A stretch of DNA of 64,000 nt, from positions 3,220,501 through 3,284,500 of the forward strand of contig NZ_CP149798.1 in NCBI RefSeq assembly GCF_037940415.1. The letters run 5' to 3'. The position numbers and the translations under genes were made by a program. Of this stretch, positions 50,031 to 59,505 are shown in pieces (positions within the stretch are counted from its first letter, which is position 1; each line of letters begins with the position of its first letter). The notes under the pieces are model-generated. The model worked only from the letters and a program-made list of their open reading frames with translations, was not told where the DNA came from and made no database searches. Source of the stretch: Streptomyces sp. f51. Its GTDB lineage: Bacteria; Actinomycetota; Actinomycetes; Streptomycetales; Streptomycetaceae.

Positions 50031-51026
50031 TCAGCGCATGCGCTGGGAGCGCCACACCAGGTACAGGGCCGAGGCGACGGCCGCGCCGCGCACGACGAAG
50101 GGCCAGGTCTGGGCCATCGCCTCGTTCATGTGGCCCGCGGCGACGGGAGCGCCCCAGCGTCCGCTCGAACGGCCCCAGAGCCAGACGATGCCCGCCGCGG
50201 CGGACAGTCCCGGCAGCACGAGGACGGCCGCCTTCGACTCGGCCGGGGTCAGCCGGCGCGAGCCGTAGGCGATCAGCCAGCCGAGGCCGAGCGCGAGCCA
50301 GTTGCCGAGGACCGCGCCGGCGACGAGGAGGGCTGCGGCGAGCAGGAGCAGCGGGTTGGTCCAGCCGCCGAGGCGCGGCAGGAGCCGGCGCGGTCCGCGG
50401 CGGACGGCGGTGGCCTCGGCGGCCGGTTCGGCCTCGGGGGCCGGCGCCGTCGTCCCGGCGGCCGGCTTCGCCGCGTCGCCGTCCTTGTCGCCCGGGGGCG
50501 GCTTGAGCAGTTCGGGGATCTCCACGCCGCCGACGAATCCGGGCACGCTGTCGCCGAGCCCGAAGGGGCTGTCGGTGGAGCGCCACCAGTCGGGCCGGGT
50601 CAGGCTGCCGCCCAGTTCGGAGGCGCTGGCCAGATGGGGCGGGGAGGGCACGTCGGCCCCGGCGCTCCCGGCGGGCCGCTCGGGGGCCGGGCGGGGGCGG
50701 GGGACGACACGGCGCAGTCCCTTGGGGCGCTCCTCGGGTTCCGCGGCGGCGCGCTGGGACGGCACGGCGGCCCAGGGCCGGGCCTCGGCGCCGGCCGTGC
50801 CGGTGCCCTTCCCGGCCGCGGCGACGATCTCGTCGGGGCTTCCGAGGCGGTCGAGGATGCGGCGGACGGCGGCGGGGCTGTCGGCGCCGGCCCGGCGGCG
50901 GTCGATCTCCTCGCGCAGTCCGGTGACCAGGCGCATGCGGGTCGCCGACGGCAACTGCCGCTGCTGGGCCAGGTCTCCGACCCGGCTCAGATAGTCGAAG
51001 ACCAGCTGGTCGCTCTCGATCCCCAC
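50031..51026 (-). CDS. Membrane protein with N-terminal HAAS-like helical domain
   Basis: The 331-aa protein opens with a ~70-residue helical domain (ESDQLVFDYLSRVGDLAQQRQLPSATRMRLVTGLREEIDRRRA). A long Pro/Ala-rich disordered linker follows, and then four or so transmembrane helices at the C-terminus. The N-terminal domain resembles HAAS-type anti-sigma-like modules. The GTG start at 51026 is supported by GGAGGGG 5 nt upstream. Function unknown. It may be linked to a PadR or sigma-factor partner elsewhere. Confidence 0.78.
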   Translation of the reverse strand: MGIESDQLVFDYLSRVGDLAQQRQLPSATRMRLVTGLREEIDRRRAGADSPAAVRRILDRLGSPDEIVAAAGKGTGTAGAEARPWAAVPSQRAAAEPEERPKGLRRVVPRPRPAPERPAGSAGADVPSPPHLASASELGGSLTRPDWWRSTDSPFGLGDSVPGFVGGVEIPELLKPPPGDKDGDAAKPAAGTTAPAPEAEPAAEATAVRRGPRRLLPRLGGWTNPLLLLAAALLVAGAVLGNWLALGLGWLIAYGSRRLTPAESKAAVLVLPGLSAAAGIVWLWGRSSGRWGAPVAAGHMNEAMAQTWPFVVRGAAVASALYLVWRSQRMR

Positions 51027-51207
51027 GAAGTCCCCTCCGGGGCTGGTGCGTTGGATGGCCCGCGGTGACGAAGGTACCGGTTTTCCGGTGCGCCTGAGCG
51101 TCCCGGACGTGGCTCGGGCAGCCGTACGAGGTCCGCGGGCGGGCGGGTTCGCGCGGCCCGCGGGCGGTTCACGGCCGGGGGCCGGGCCCGGGGAGCGTGC
51201 CACCCGC

Positions 51208-51213
51208 TACCGT
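51208..51213 (+). promoter_or_regulatory. Leaderless-type -10 box for the XPB-partner gene
   Basis: TACCGT ends 7 nt before the ATG at 51221 and no ribosome site is seen. This matches the TANNNT-plus-6/7-nt pattern seen at several genes in the window. Confidence 0.45.
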
Positions 51214-51220
51214 TGACAGG

Positions 51221-53779
51221 ATGAGCCCCGAGACGACCGCCCCGCGGTCCCTGGCGGAAGCACTCCGCGCGCGGGACGACGCCTCGCTGTCCGCCCTGCT
51301 GCGGTCCAGGCCGGACCTGATCACCCCTGTCCCCACGGACCTCACGCAGCTGGCGACGAGGGCGGGCACCCGGGCGTCGGTCGTCCGTGCCCTGGAGCGT
51401 CTGGACCGCTTCACGCTCCAGACGGCGGAGGCGCTGGCCGTGGCGCGGGAACCGGCGACGTACGACGAACTGCTCGGGCTGCTGGCGGGCGACGACGGCG
51501 ACCCCGCGGTCACGGCGGCCTTCCCGCACGCGCTCGGGACGCTGCGCGAGCAGGCGCTCCTGTGGGGGCCCGACGACCGTCTCCGGCTCGTGCGCACGGC
51601 ACGTGAACTGCTCGCCCCGGCCCCGCAGCACCCCTCCCCGACCGGGCTCGGGCCGACGGTCGGCGAGGCGACGGCCGGCATGTCGCCGGGGCGCATCCAG
51701 GAGATCGTGACCGCGGCCGGGCTGGCGTCCACCCATGACTCCGTGTCGGCGGTGGCCTCGCTCAGTGAACTGTTCGCCGACCGGAGCCGGATGTCGGCGC
51801 TGCTCGACGAGGCTCCCGCGGAGGCGGTCGAGGTGCTGTCCCGGCTGGTGTGGGGGCCGCCGTACGGGCAGGTGACCGCGGAACCCGCGGCGCATCTGCG
51901 CTGGCTGATCGGCCGGGGGCTGCTGCTGCCGACGGCGCCGGGCACGGTCGTCCTGCCGCGGGAGGTGGCGCTGCATCTGCGGGCGGGCCGCGCGCACCGG
52001 GTGACGGAGCCGGTGGCCCCGGCGGTGGAGGCCGCGACGGCCCACAGTCCACAGGCTGTGGACAGCACCGCGGCCGGTCAGGCCTACACGACGCTGGCGA
52101 CGGTCGAGGAGCTGCTGAAGGACTGGCACGAGGGCGGTCCCGCCGTGCTGCGCGCGGGCGGCCTGAGCGTGCGGGACCTGAAGCGGACGGCGGTGGCGCT
52201 TGACGTCCCCGAACCGGTCGCCGCCTTCTGGGTGGAACTCGCCCACGCGGCGGGCCTGGTGGCCTCCGACGGAGAGGCGGACGAACGGTACGCGGCCACG
52301 CCCGCCTACGACTCCTGGCTGGAGCTGCCCGCCGCGGAGCGCTGGGCGAAGCTCGCCTCCGCCTGGCTCGCGGCGACCCGTACGGCCGGTCTGGTCGGCG
52401 GGCGGGACACGAAGGACCGTACGCTCTCGGCGCTCGGCCCCGGCCTCGACCGCTCCGCTGCGCCCGAGGTCCGCCACCGCGTCCTCGCCCTGCTCGCCGA
52501 GCTTCCCGAGGGCTCCTCCCCCGGCACGGACTCGCTCCTGACCCGGCTGCACTGGGAGCGGCCCTCGCGCTCGGTCCGGCCCTCGCCGGACGACCTGAGG
52601 GCACGGCTGGCCCGCTGGACGCTGTCCGAGGCCGAACTGCTCGGGGTGACCGGCCGGGGCGCGCTGTCCGCGCAGGGACGGGCGCTGCTGGGTCTGCCCG
52701 CCCCCGCGGGCACGCGGGCGGCGCAGCCGTCCGGTCCCGGCGACCGGCTTCCCGCCCACCCCAGGCGGCGCCATCCCGCGGCCTCCCCGGTTCCCGCTCC
52801 CGCGCCGCACTCCCCGGCCGAGCAGGCCGCGGCGGCGGCCCGGGCCGCCGTGCTCCTCGCGCCGCTGCTGCCCGAGCCGCTGGACCACGTCCTGCTCCAG
52901 GCGGATCTGACGGCGGTCGCGCCGGGCCCGCTGGAGCGCCCGCTGGCCGACACGCTCGGGGTGCTCGCGGACGTCGAGTCCAAGGGCGGGGCGACGGTGT
53001 ACCGCTTCACCCCGGCCTCGGTGCGCCGGGCGCTCGACGCGGGCCGCTCCGCGTCCGACCTGCACGCCTTCCTCGCCGCCCACTCCCGTACGCCGGTCCC
53101 GCAGCCGCTGGCCTATCTGATCGACGACATGGCGCGCCGGCACGGCCATCTGCGGATCGGGGCGGCGTCGGCGTACGTCCGCTGCGACGACGAGGCGGTC
53201 CTGAACGAGATCCTCGCCGACAAGCGGTCGCAGGAGTTCGGGCTGCGGCGGATCGCGCCGACGGTCCTGGTCGCGCAGAGCGATCCGTCGGGCCTGCTCG
53301 CCGGTCTGAGGACGATGGGCTTCGCGCCGGCCGCCGAGTCGGCGGAGGGCGATGTGCTGATCAGCCGGGCGCACGCCCACCGCACCCCGCCGCGCACGGC
53401 CCCCGAGCCGGTCCCGGACGGCCCGCCGGTGCCCGACGCCACGCTCCTGGGTGCCGCGATCCGCGCGATCCGGGCCGGTGACCTCGCCTCGACGGCCCCG
53501 CGCAAGGACGACGCGGTCACCGGCCGTCCCGGTGACGGCGCCCTGCCCCGCACGAGTTCCGCCGAGACCCTCGCGACCATGCAGGCGGCCGTGATGACGG
53601 GCGAGGCGGTCTGGATCGGCTACGTCAACGCCGAGGGCGCGGCCAGCCAGCGCGTGATCGCCCCGATCCGGGTCGAGGGCGGCTTCGTCACGGCGTACGA
53701 CCACACGGCCGACGAGGTCCGCACGTATCCGCTGCACCGGGTCACGGGGGTCGCGGAGCTGGCCGACGACCAGCCGTGA
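51221..53779 (+). CDS. XPB/Ssl2-like helicase-associated protein with WYL-like C-terminus
   Basis: The 852-aa protein has winged-helix-like repeats in its first third (LTQLATRAGTRASVVRALERLDRFTLQTAEALAV), a central XPB/Ssl2-N-terminal-like domain (VLLQADLTAVAPGPLERPLADTLGVLADVESKGGATVYRFTP), and a C-terminal segment that looks like a WYL domain (EAVWIGYVNAEGAASQRVIAPIRVEGGFVTAYDHTADEVRTYPLHRV). It contains no helicase motifs. It lies 75 bp upstream of the XPB helicase on the same strand, an arrangement I recall as usual in actinobacteria, so the two likely form a DNA-repair pair. Confidence 0.82.
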   Translation: MSPETTAPRSLAEALRARDDASLSALLRSRPDLITPVPTDLTQLATRAGTRASVVRALERLDRFTLQTAEALAVAREPATYDELLGLLAGDDGDPAVTAAFPHALGTLREQALLWGPDDRLRLVRTARELLAPAPQHPSPTGLGPTVGEATAGMSPGRIQEIVTAAGLASTHDSVSAVASLSELFADRSRMSALLDEAPAEAVEVLSRLVWGPPYGQVTAEPAAHLRWLIGRGLLLPTAPGTVVLPREVALHLRAGRAHRVTEPVAPAVEAATAHSPQAVDSTAAGQAYTTLATVEELLKDWHEGGPAVLRAGGLSVRDLKRTAVALDVPEPVAAFWVELAHAAGLVASDGEADERYAATPAYDSWLELPAAERWAKLASAWLAATRTAGLVGGRDTKDRTLSALGPGLDRSAAPEVRHRVLALLAELPEGSSPGTDSLLTRLHWERPSRSVRPSPDDLRARLARWTLSEAELLGVTGRGALSAQGRALLGLPAPAGTRAAQPSGPGDRLPAHPRRRHPAASPVPAPAPHSPAEQAAAAARAAVLLAPLLPEPLDHVLLQADLTAVAPGPLERPLADTLGVLADVESKGGATVYRFTPASVRRALDAGRSASDLHAFLAAHSRTPVPQPLAYLIDDMARRHGHLRIGAASAYVRCDDEAVLNEILADKRSQEFGLRRIAPTVLVAQSDPSGLLAGLRTMGFAPAAESAEGDVLISRAHAHRTPPRTAPEPVPDGPPVPDATLLGAAIRAIRAGDLASTAPRKDDAVTGRPGDGALPRTSSAETLATMQAAVMTGEAVWIGYVNAEGAASQRVIAPIRVEGGFVTAYDHTADEVRTYPLHRVTGVAELADDQP

Positions 53780-53854
53780 CCGTCCGCCGGTAGGGCACAC
53801 TGGAGGTTTGGCCGAGCATCCGCGCCGGGTGCCGCCACGCAGAAAGGGACGGGT

Positions 53855-55492
53855 GTGAACGGACCCCTCATCGTCCAGTCCGACAAAACGCTTCTGCTGG
53901 AAGTCGATCACGAGCTGGCCGACGCCTGCCGTCGTGTCATCGCCCCCTTCGCCGAGCTGGAGCGCGCTCCCGAGCACATCCACACCTACCGGGTGACCCC
54001 GCTCGGCCTGTGGAACGCTCGGGCCGCAGGTCACGACGCCGAGCAGGTCGTGGACGCGCTGGTGGAGTTCAGCCGCTATCCGGTCCCGCACGCGCTGCTG
54101 GTGGACATCGCCGAGACGATGGACCGCTACGGACGCCTCACGCTGAGCAAGCACCCGGCCCACGGGCTCGTCCTGACCACCACCGACCGGCCCGTCCTCG
54201 AAGAGGTGCTGCGCTCCAAGCGCGTCGCCCCGCTCGTCGGCAACCGGATCGACCCGGACACCGTGGCCGTGCACCCCTCCGAACGCGGCCAGATCAAGCA
54301 GACCCTGCTGAAGCTGGGCTGGCCGGCCGAGGACCTCGCCGGGTACGTCGACGGTGAGGCGCACGCCATCGAGCTCGACGAGACCGGCTGGGCGCTGCGG
54401 CCCTACCAGCGCCAGGCCGTGGAGAACTTCTGGCACGGCGGCTCCGGGGTCGTCGTGCTGCCCTGCGGCGCCGGCAAGACGCTCGTCGGGGCCGGTGCGA
54501 TGGCGCAGGCCAAGGCGACCACCCTCATCCTCGTCACGAACACCGTCTCCGCCCGGCAGTGGAAGCACGAGCTGGTGAAGCGGACCTCGCTGACCGAGGA
54601 CGAGATCGGCGAGTACAGCGGCACCCGCAAGGAGATCCGCCCGGTCACCATCGCCACCTACCAGGTGCTGACGACCCGGCGGAAGGGCGTGTACCCGCAC
54701 CTGGAGCTGTTCGACTCCCGCGACTGGGGTCTGATCCTCTACGACGAGGTGCATCTGCTGCCCGCCCCGGTGTTCAAGTTCACCGCCGACCTCCAGGCCC
54801 GGCGGCGGCTGGGGCTGACCGCCACGCTCGTACGGGAGGACGGGCGCGAGTCGGACGTCTTCTCGCTCATCGGGCCCAAGCGGTTCGACGCGCCCTGGAA
54901 GGAGATCGAGGCGCAGGGTTACATCGCGCCGGCGGACTGTGTCGAGGTGCGGGTGAACCTCACCGACTCCGAGCGGCTCGCGTACGCCACCGCCGAGAAC
55001 GAGGAGAAGTACCGCTTCTGCGCCACCACCGCGACCAAGCGGAAGGTGACCGAGGCGCTGGTGCGCAGGTTCGCGGGGCAGCAGATCCTCGTGATCGGCC
55101 AGTACATCGACCAGCTCGACGAGCTGGGTGAGCATCTGAACGCGCCGGTGATCAAGGGCGAGACCAGCAATGCCCAGCGGGAGAAGCTGTTCGACGCGTT
55201 CCGGGAGGGCGAGATCAGCGTGCTCGTCGTGTCGAAGGTCGCGAACTTCTCGATCGACCTGCCGGAGGCCACGGTGGCGATCCAGGTCTCGGGGACCTTC
55301 GGCTCCCGCCAGGAGGAGGCCCAGCGTCTGGGCCGTGTCCTGCGCCCGAAGGCGGACGGTCACCAGGCCCACTTCTACTCGGTGGTGGCCCGCGACACGA
55401 TCGACCAGGACTTCGCCGCCCACCGCCAGCGCTTCCTGGCGGAACAGGGCTACGCCTACCGGATCATGGACGCCGACGAGGTACTGAGCTAG
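53855..55492 (+). CDS. XPB-type DNA repair helicase
   Basis: The 545-aa SF2 helicase has a damage-recognition-like N-terminal domain, Walker A LPCGAGKT (about residues 202-209), a DEVH box (297-300), GLTATLVREDGRE (motif III and the RED motif of XPB), and the C-terminal helicase motif VI QEEAQRLGRVLRPK. It should act in nucleotide excision or transcription-coupled repair; bacterial XPB roles are less studied than UvrA/B/D. The GTG start at 53855 is preceded by AAAGGGA. Confidence 0.93.
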   Translation: MNGPLIVQSDKTLLLEVDHELADACRRVIAPFAELERAPEHIHTYRVTPLGLWNARAAGHDAEQVVDALVEFSRYPVPHALLVDIAETMDRYGRLTLSKHPAHGLVLTTTDRPVLEEVLRSKRVAPLVGNRIDPDTVAVHPSERGQIKQTLLKLGWPAEDLAGYVDGEAHAIELDETGWALRPYQRQAVENFWHGGSGVVVLPCGAGKTLVGAGAMAQAKATTLILVTNTVSARQWKHELVKRTSLTEDEIGEYSGTRKEIRPVTIATYQVLTTRRKGVYPHLELFDSRDWGLILYDEVHLLPAPVFKFTADLQARRRLGLTATLVREDGRESDVFSLIGPKRFDAPWKEIEAQGYIAPADCVEVRVNLTDSERLAYATAENEEKYRFCATTATKRKVTEALVRRFAGQQILVIGQYIDQLDELGEHLNAPVIKGETSNAQREKLFDAFREGEISVLVVSKVANFSIDLPEATVAIQVSGTFGSRQEEAQRLGRVLRPKADGHQAHFYSVVARDTIDQDFAAHRQRFLAEQGYAYRIMDADEVLS

Positions 55493-55528
55493 TTCCGGGG
55501 AATTCCGGCGAAGGGGCGGGCGCAGGCG

Positions 55529-55723
55529 TCAGTGGCGCCGGACGCCCGCCTCCTCTCCGTACTCGCCCAGCAGGACGACCCCGATGGCCGCGCGCCCGAA
55601 CACCTTGACGGCCTTCAGGGCGTCGCCGAGGCGGTGCCGGTGATCGACGGAGGTGACGGCCGTCGCGCCCCGCGCGACGGGCCCGGGACGGGCAGGACCT
55701 GGGGTGAAAGTGGCTGCGCTCAT
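55529..55723 (-). CDS. Small conserved protein (64 aa)
   Basis: The 64-aa protein has a Pro/Ala N-terminus and a C-terminal stretch HRLGDALKAVKVFGRAAIGVVLLGEYGEEAGV that could be an amphipathic or membrane-associated helix. It is convergent with XPB, and a GGCGGGCG...CGCCCGCC hairpin overlaps its 3' end (about 55516-55548). No function assigned; it resembles, from memory, short proteins next to XPB in other Streptomyces. Confidence 0.6.
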   Translation of the reverse strand: MSAATFTPGPARPGPVARGATAVTSVDHRHRLGDALKAVKVFGRAAIGVVLLGEYGEEAGVRRH

Positions 55724-56135
55724 ATCTCCATGGTGCGACGGTCCCGACCCGAACGGCGTCGGTCCCTGGACCGAACCTCCCCACCCCTCAGGTACCGCTC
55801 CGGTGCCCGCGCCGTACACCTCACGACGGACCCCGCCCCCTAGGGATCCCCGGGCCCGACCCTGAAACGGCTTACGGGCGACGGGAAAACCATTGGCCCC
55901 CGCATCCGTCCGTCGCCTAGAATCGTCGGTCTTGCCCGCCTCCCTTCGCGGAGTGCCGCCGCCCGGCCGGAAACCGGACGGCACCTGGAATCACACCGGA
56001 TTCCGCAGGGATTCCGAACGGATTCCCAACGAAATCCGCAGGGATTCCCGATCCGCATCACTCGCGCAGCCATGTGCCGGAGCACCGCGGCACTCCCGCA
56101 GCACCCCACAGCAGGTTTCCCGGAGGCAATTCCAC
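55724..56135. other. 412-bp region upstream of the HelD-like helicase
   Basis: No gene is supported. An 11-bp periodic repeat occupies 55998-56052, about 85 bp before the helicase start. I looked for the rifamycin-associated element described upstream of helR and saw no such palindrome. Confidence 0.6.
55998..56052. repeat. Five 11-bp tandem repeats upstream of the HelD gene
   Basis: Units of 11 bp, GGATTCCGCAG, GGATTCCGAAC, GGATTCCCAAC, GAAATCCGCAG and GGATTCCCGAT, follow without gaps. The period equals about one helical turn, so repeated half-sites lie on one DNA face. A decayed sixth copy (GGAATCACACC) precedes them at 55988. Confidence 0.75.
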
Positions 56136-58205
56136 GTGTCCACCCTGTCCGACGGCCCGTCCGGCGCCCCGTCCGCGTCCGACGATCCCCTTTCCCGCGA
56201 GCGTTCCCACCTCACCCACTCCCGTTCGGCGCTCCGCGCGATGCGCGAGGACGCCGAGAACCTCGACATCCGCGACGTCACGGCGAACTGGGTGAACGCC
56301 GAGGTGCTGCACCGGCAGATCGCCGAGCGCATCAAGGCCCTGGCCGACCTCAGCCACACCCCGCTGTTCTTCGGACGGCTCGACTATCTGCACGCCCCGG
56401 GCTCCGACCTGGCCGAGGGCGCCGAGGGCGAGCGGTTCTACATCGGGCGGCGCCATGTCCACGACGCCGACGGGGACCCCATGGTCATCGACTGGCGGGC
56501 GCCGGTGTCCCAGCCGTTCTACCGGGCCTCGAAGAAGGACCCGATGGACGTCGGGCTGCGCCGCCGCTTCGGCTACACCGCCGGCGACCTCACGGCCTAC
56601 GAGGACGAGCACCTCTCCGACCCGGCCGAGACCGCCACCACCAGCAAACTGCTCCAGCAGGAGATCGAGCGCCCGCGCGTCGGTCCGATGCGCGACATCG
56701 TGGCGACGATCCAGCCGGAGCAGGACGAGATCGTCAGGTCCGGGCTGTCCGGCTCGGTCTGTGTGCAGGGAGGCCCCGGCACCGGGAAGACCGCCGTCGG
56801 CCTGCACCGGGTCGCGTATCTGCTGTACGCGCACCGGGAGCGGCTCGCCCGCACCGGCACCCTGGTGATCGGGCCGAACAAGTCCTTCCTGCACTACATC
56901 GAGCAGGTGCTGCCCGCCCTCGGTGAGCTGGAGGTCAAGCAGGCGACCGTCGACGATCTCGTCGCGCACGTCGAGGTGCGCGGGAGCGACGACGCCCCGG
57001 CCGCCGTGATCAAGGGCGACGCCCGGATGGCCCAGGTGCTGCGCCGGGCCGTGCGCTCGCACGTGACGGTCCCGGCCGAGCCGGTGGTGGTGGTCAGGGG
57101 GTCGCGGCGCTGGCGCGTCCCCGCGTACGAGCTGGAGCAGATCGTCCGGGAGCTGCTCGACCGGGACATCCGCTACGGCGCGGCCCACCAGGCCCTTCCG
57201 CAGCGCATCGCCCACGCCGTGCTGGTCCAGATGGAGCGCTCCGGGGAGGCTCCGGACGACCGGGTGCAGGACGCCGTGGCCCGCAACGCGGCGGTGAAGG
57301 CCGCCGTGAAGGCGATCTGGCCGCAGGTCGACCCCGCCAAGCTCGTGCTGCGGCTTCTGAGCGACGCGGAGTTCCTCGCCGAGCACGCGGAGGGGCTGCT
57401 GGAGGAGGCCGAGCAGAAGGAGATCCTCTGGGCCAAGCCGGTGCGCAGCGTGAAGAGCGCGAAGTGGTCGGCCGCCGACGCCGTGCTGATCGACGAGGCC
57501 ACCGACCTGGTCCAGCGCACCCACTCCCTGGGGCACGTGGTGCTCGACGAGGCGCAGGACCTCTCCCCGATGCAGTACCGCGCCGTGGGGCGGCGCTGCA
57601 CGACGGGGTCGGCGACCGTGCTCGGGGACCTGGCGCAGGGGACGACCCCGTGGGCGACCCGGAGCTGGGAGGAGGCCCTCGGGCATCTGGGCAAGGGCGA
57701 CGCGGTCGTCGAGGAGCTGACCGCCGGCTTCCGTGTCCCCACGGACGTCATCACCTACGCCTCGCGGCTGCTGCCGCACATCGCGCCCGGTCTCACGCCG
57801 GTCGCCTCGGTGCGGGAGAACCCGGGCTTCTTCGAGGTGCGCGCGAGCACGGCGGACACCGAAGTCCTGGACGCGGTCGAGGAGTTGCTGGCCCAGGAGG
57901 GGTCGGTCGGGCTGATCGCCGCCGACGCCCGTGTCCCCGTGCTGGCCGAGGCGCTGACGGCGGCCGGACGGACGTATCTGGGTCCGGGCGAGGAGACGAC
58001 GGCCGAGACCCGGCTGACCCTGGTGCCGGCCTCGCTCGCCAAGGGCCTGGAGTACGACTACGTGGTCCTGGACGAGCCGCGTGCCGTCGTCGACGGCGAG
58101 CCGGACGAACGCACCGGGCTGCGCCGCCTGTACGTGGCGCTCACGCGTGCGGTCTCGGGCCTGATCGTGACGCACGCGGCGCCGCTCCCGGCCGAACTGG
58201 CCTGA
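56136..58205 (+). CDS. UvrD-like helicase of the HelD/HelR type
   Basis: The 689-aa SF1 ATPase has the HelD layout: an N-terminal long helical arm (ERSHLTHSRSALRAMREDAENLD), motif DWRAPVSQPFYR, Walker A GGPGTGKT (about residues 212-219), a split insertion, DEAQDLSPMQYRAV (Walker B/Q-D), and the UvrD C-terminal LAKGLEYDYVVLDEP and RLYVALTRA motifs. HelD proteins bind RNA polymerase and help recycle it; some (HelR) give rifamycin tolerance. GGAGG lies 9 nt before the GTG start. Confidence 0.9.
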   Translation: MSTLSDGPSGAPSASDDPLSRERSHLTHSRSALRAMREDAENLDIRDVTANWVNAEVLHRQIAERIKALADLSHTPLFFGRLDYLHAPGSDLAEGAEGERFYIGRRHVHDADGDPMVIDWRAPVSQPFYRASKKDPMDVGLRRRFGYTAGDLTAYEDEHLSDPAETATTSKLLQQEIERPRVGPMRDIVATIQPEQDEIVRSGLSGSVCVQGGPGTGKTAVGLHRVAYLLYAHRERLARTGTLVIGPNKSFLHYIEQVLPALGELEVKQATVDDLVAHVEVRGSDDAPAAVIKGDARMAQVLRRAVRSHVTVPAEPVVVVRGSRRWRVPAYELEQIVRELLDRDIRYGAAHQALPQRIAHAVLVQMERSGEAPDDRVQDAVARNAAVKAAVKAIWPQVDPAKLVLRLLSDAEFLAEHAEGLLEEAEQKEILWAKPVRSVKSAKWSAADAVLIDEATDLVQRTHSLGHVVLDEAQDLSPMQYRAVGRRCTTGSATVLGDLAQGTTPWATRSWEEALGHLGKGDAVVEELTAGFRVPTDVITYASRLLPHIAPGLTPVASVRENPGFFEVRASTADTEVLDAVEELLAQEGSVGLIAADARVPVLAEALTAAGRTYLGPGEETTAETRLTLVPASLAKGLEYDYVVLDEPRAVVDGEPDERTGLRRLYVALTRAVSGLIVTHAAPLPAELA

Positions 58206-58240
58206 CCGGCCGAGGGCTCACGGCGCGGCGTCCACGCCGA

Positions 58241-58270
58241 ACGGCCCCCGGCGTGAACGCCGGGGGCCGT
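58241..58270. terminator. Bidirectional terminator between the HelD and protease genes
   Basis: A perfect 13-bp stem, ACGGCCCCCGGCG with CGCCGGGGGCCGT, closes a 4-nt loop between convergent genes. Confidence 0.8.
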
Positions 58271-58290
58271 CGACTGTCGTGCGCAAGGCC

Positions 58291-59505
58291 CTACTTGAAC
58301 TTCCTGCTGGTCGCCAGGTAGACCTGCTTGGCGTTCTCGCCGAGGTGCGGACCGGTGATGAACGTCTTGCGGTCGCTCAGGGAGTTGTTGGAGACCAGAT
58401 AGGTCCGGCCGTTGTGGGTCATGAACCAGGGGCCGCCGGACGCGCCGCCGTTCATGGTGCAGCCGATCATGAACTGGGCGGGGACGTTGTTCGCGAGCAC
58501 GAACCGCTTGGTGGCGCCGTGGCAGTCGTACATCTTCGAGCCGTCGTAGGGCGCCTCGGCCGGGTAGCCGCGGACCTTCATGGACCTGACCTTGTTGGCG
58601 GCCGGGGCCCCGAACCACACCGGCAGGGCCGAACCGAGCTGCTCCTGAAGGGACTTGCCGCCGTTCTCGGGCTTGACGTGGAGCACGGCGTAGTCGTACC
58701 CGGAGGCCGCGTTGCCCGTGTGGGCGCCGCCCGTCATCCACTGGGAGGAGGTGGTGGCCCAGTCGGCCCACCAGATGCCGTACGGGGAGACGGACTTGGC
58801 GCGCGGATCGGTGATCTGCCGGCTGCTCAGGTTCGCGGAGTTGTTGTACGAGGGGACGAAGGCGATGTTGCGGTACCAGCCGCCGCCCTTGCCCGCGTGC
58901 ACGCAGTGGCCCGCGGTCCACACCAGGTTGGACTTGCCGGGGTGCGCCGGGTCGGTGACGACGGCGGCCGAGCAGACCATGTTGCCCTGGGGCGAGGAGA
59001 AGAACATCTTGCCGACCGGCGGCGCGTAGTGGTGGTAGGTGCCCCTGACCTTGGCGGCGGTCTGCTTGGTCACCCTGCCGTCGGGCAGGTAGGAGGTGGC
59101 ACCGCTGCCCGAGCCCGAACTGGTGCTGCCCGCCTGGGCGACGGGAATGCTGGCCTTCGCCTCGGCCATCTTCTCCGGCGACCAGAAGTCCTTGATGTAC
59201 GGGTTGGCGAAGTCCTCGGCCTTGGAGGCCCAGTGGCTGTAGTCCTGCCATCCTCCGTTCTTCCACTTGTCCAGGGCCGCGCCGCTGAGTTCGGTGGGAA
59301 TGCCCGAGGGCAGCTTGTAGCCGCCGATCGAGACGGAGCCGTCGTCCTGGCCGCTGTCGGCACCCTTGCCGGCCTGGGCGGACGCCGAGGGCCGGGCGGC
59401 GGCCCCCGTGTCGTCCTTCTTGCCGTCACAGGCCGTTGTGGTGATCATGACGGCCGCGATCACGGCCGCGGCTGCCGCGAGCGTGCGGCTGCGTATGGAT
59501 GGCAT
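58291..59505 (-). CDS. Secreted trypsin-like serine protease, possible lipoprotein
   Basis: The 404-aa protein has a signal peptide ending in TTTAC, so Cys26 is a possible lipidation site, although the lipobox is atypical. A low-complexity Ser/Gly-rich ~110-residue pro-region follows, then the chymotrypsin fold. The triad is His200 (TAGHC), Asp271 (YDYAVLHV) and Ser357 (GGASGGPW). Cys pairs (CSAAVV...AGHC and YDCHG...IGCTMNGG) support disulfides. It probably acts outside the cell on peptides or cell-surface proteins. Confidence 0.9.
   Translation of the reverse strand: MPSIRSRTLAAAAAVIAAVMITTTACDGKKDDTGAAARPSASAQAGKGADSGQDDGSVSIGGYKLPSGIPTELSGAALDKWKNGGWQDYSHWASKAEDFANPYIKDFWSPEKMAEAKASIPVAQAGSTSSGSGSGATSYLPDGRVTKQTAAKVRGTYHHYAPPVGKMFFSSPQGNMVCSAAVVTDPAHPGKSNLVWTAGHCVHAGKGGGWYRNIAFVPSYNNSANLSSRQITDPRAKSVSPYGIWWADWATTSSQWMTGGAHTGNAASGYDYAVLHVKPENGGKSLQEQLGSALPVWFGAPAANKVRSMKVRGYPAEAPYDGSKMYDCHGATKRFVLANNVPAQFMIGCTMNGGASGGPWFMTHNGRTYLVSNNSLSDRKTFITGPHLGENAKQVYLATSRKFK

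Noticed and set aside
55724..56135. Rifamycin-associated element upstream of the HelD-like gene
   Set aside because: I looked for the palindromic element described for helR-type genes and found no matching dyad; the region instead carries 11-bp repeats.
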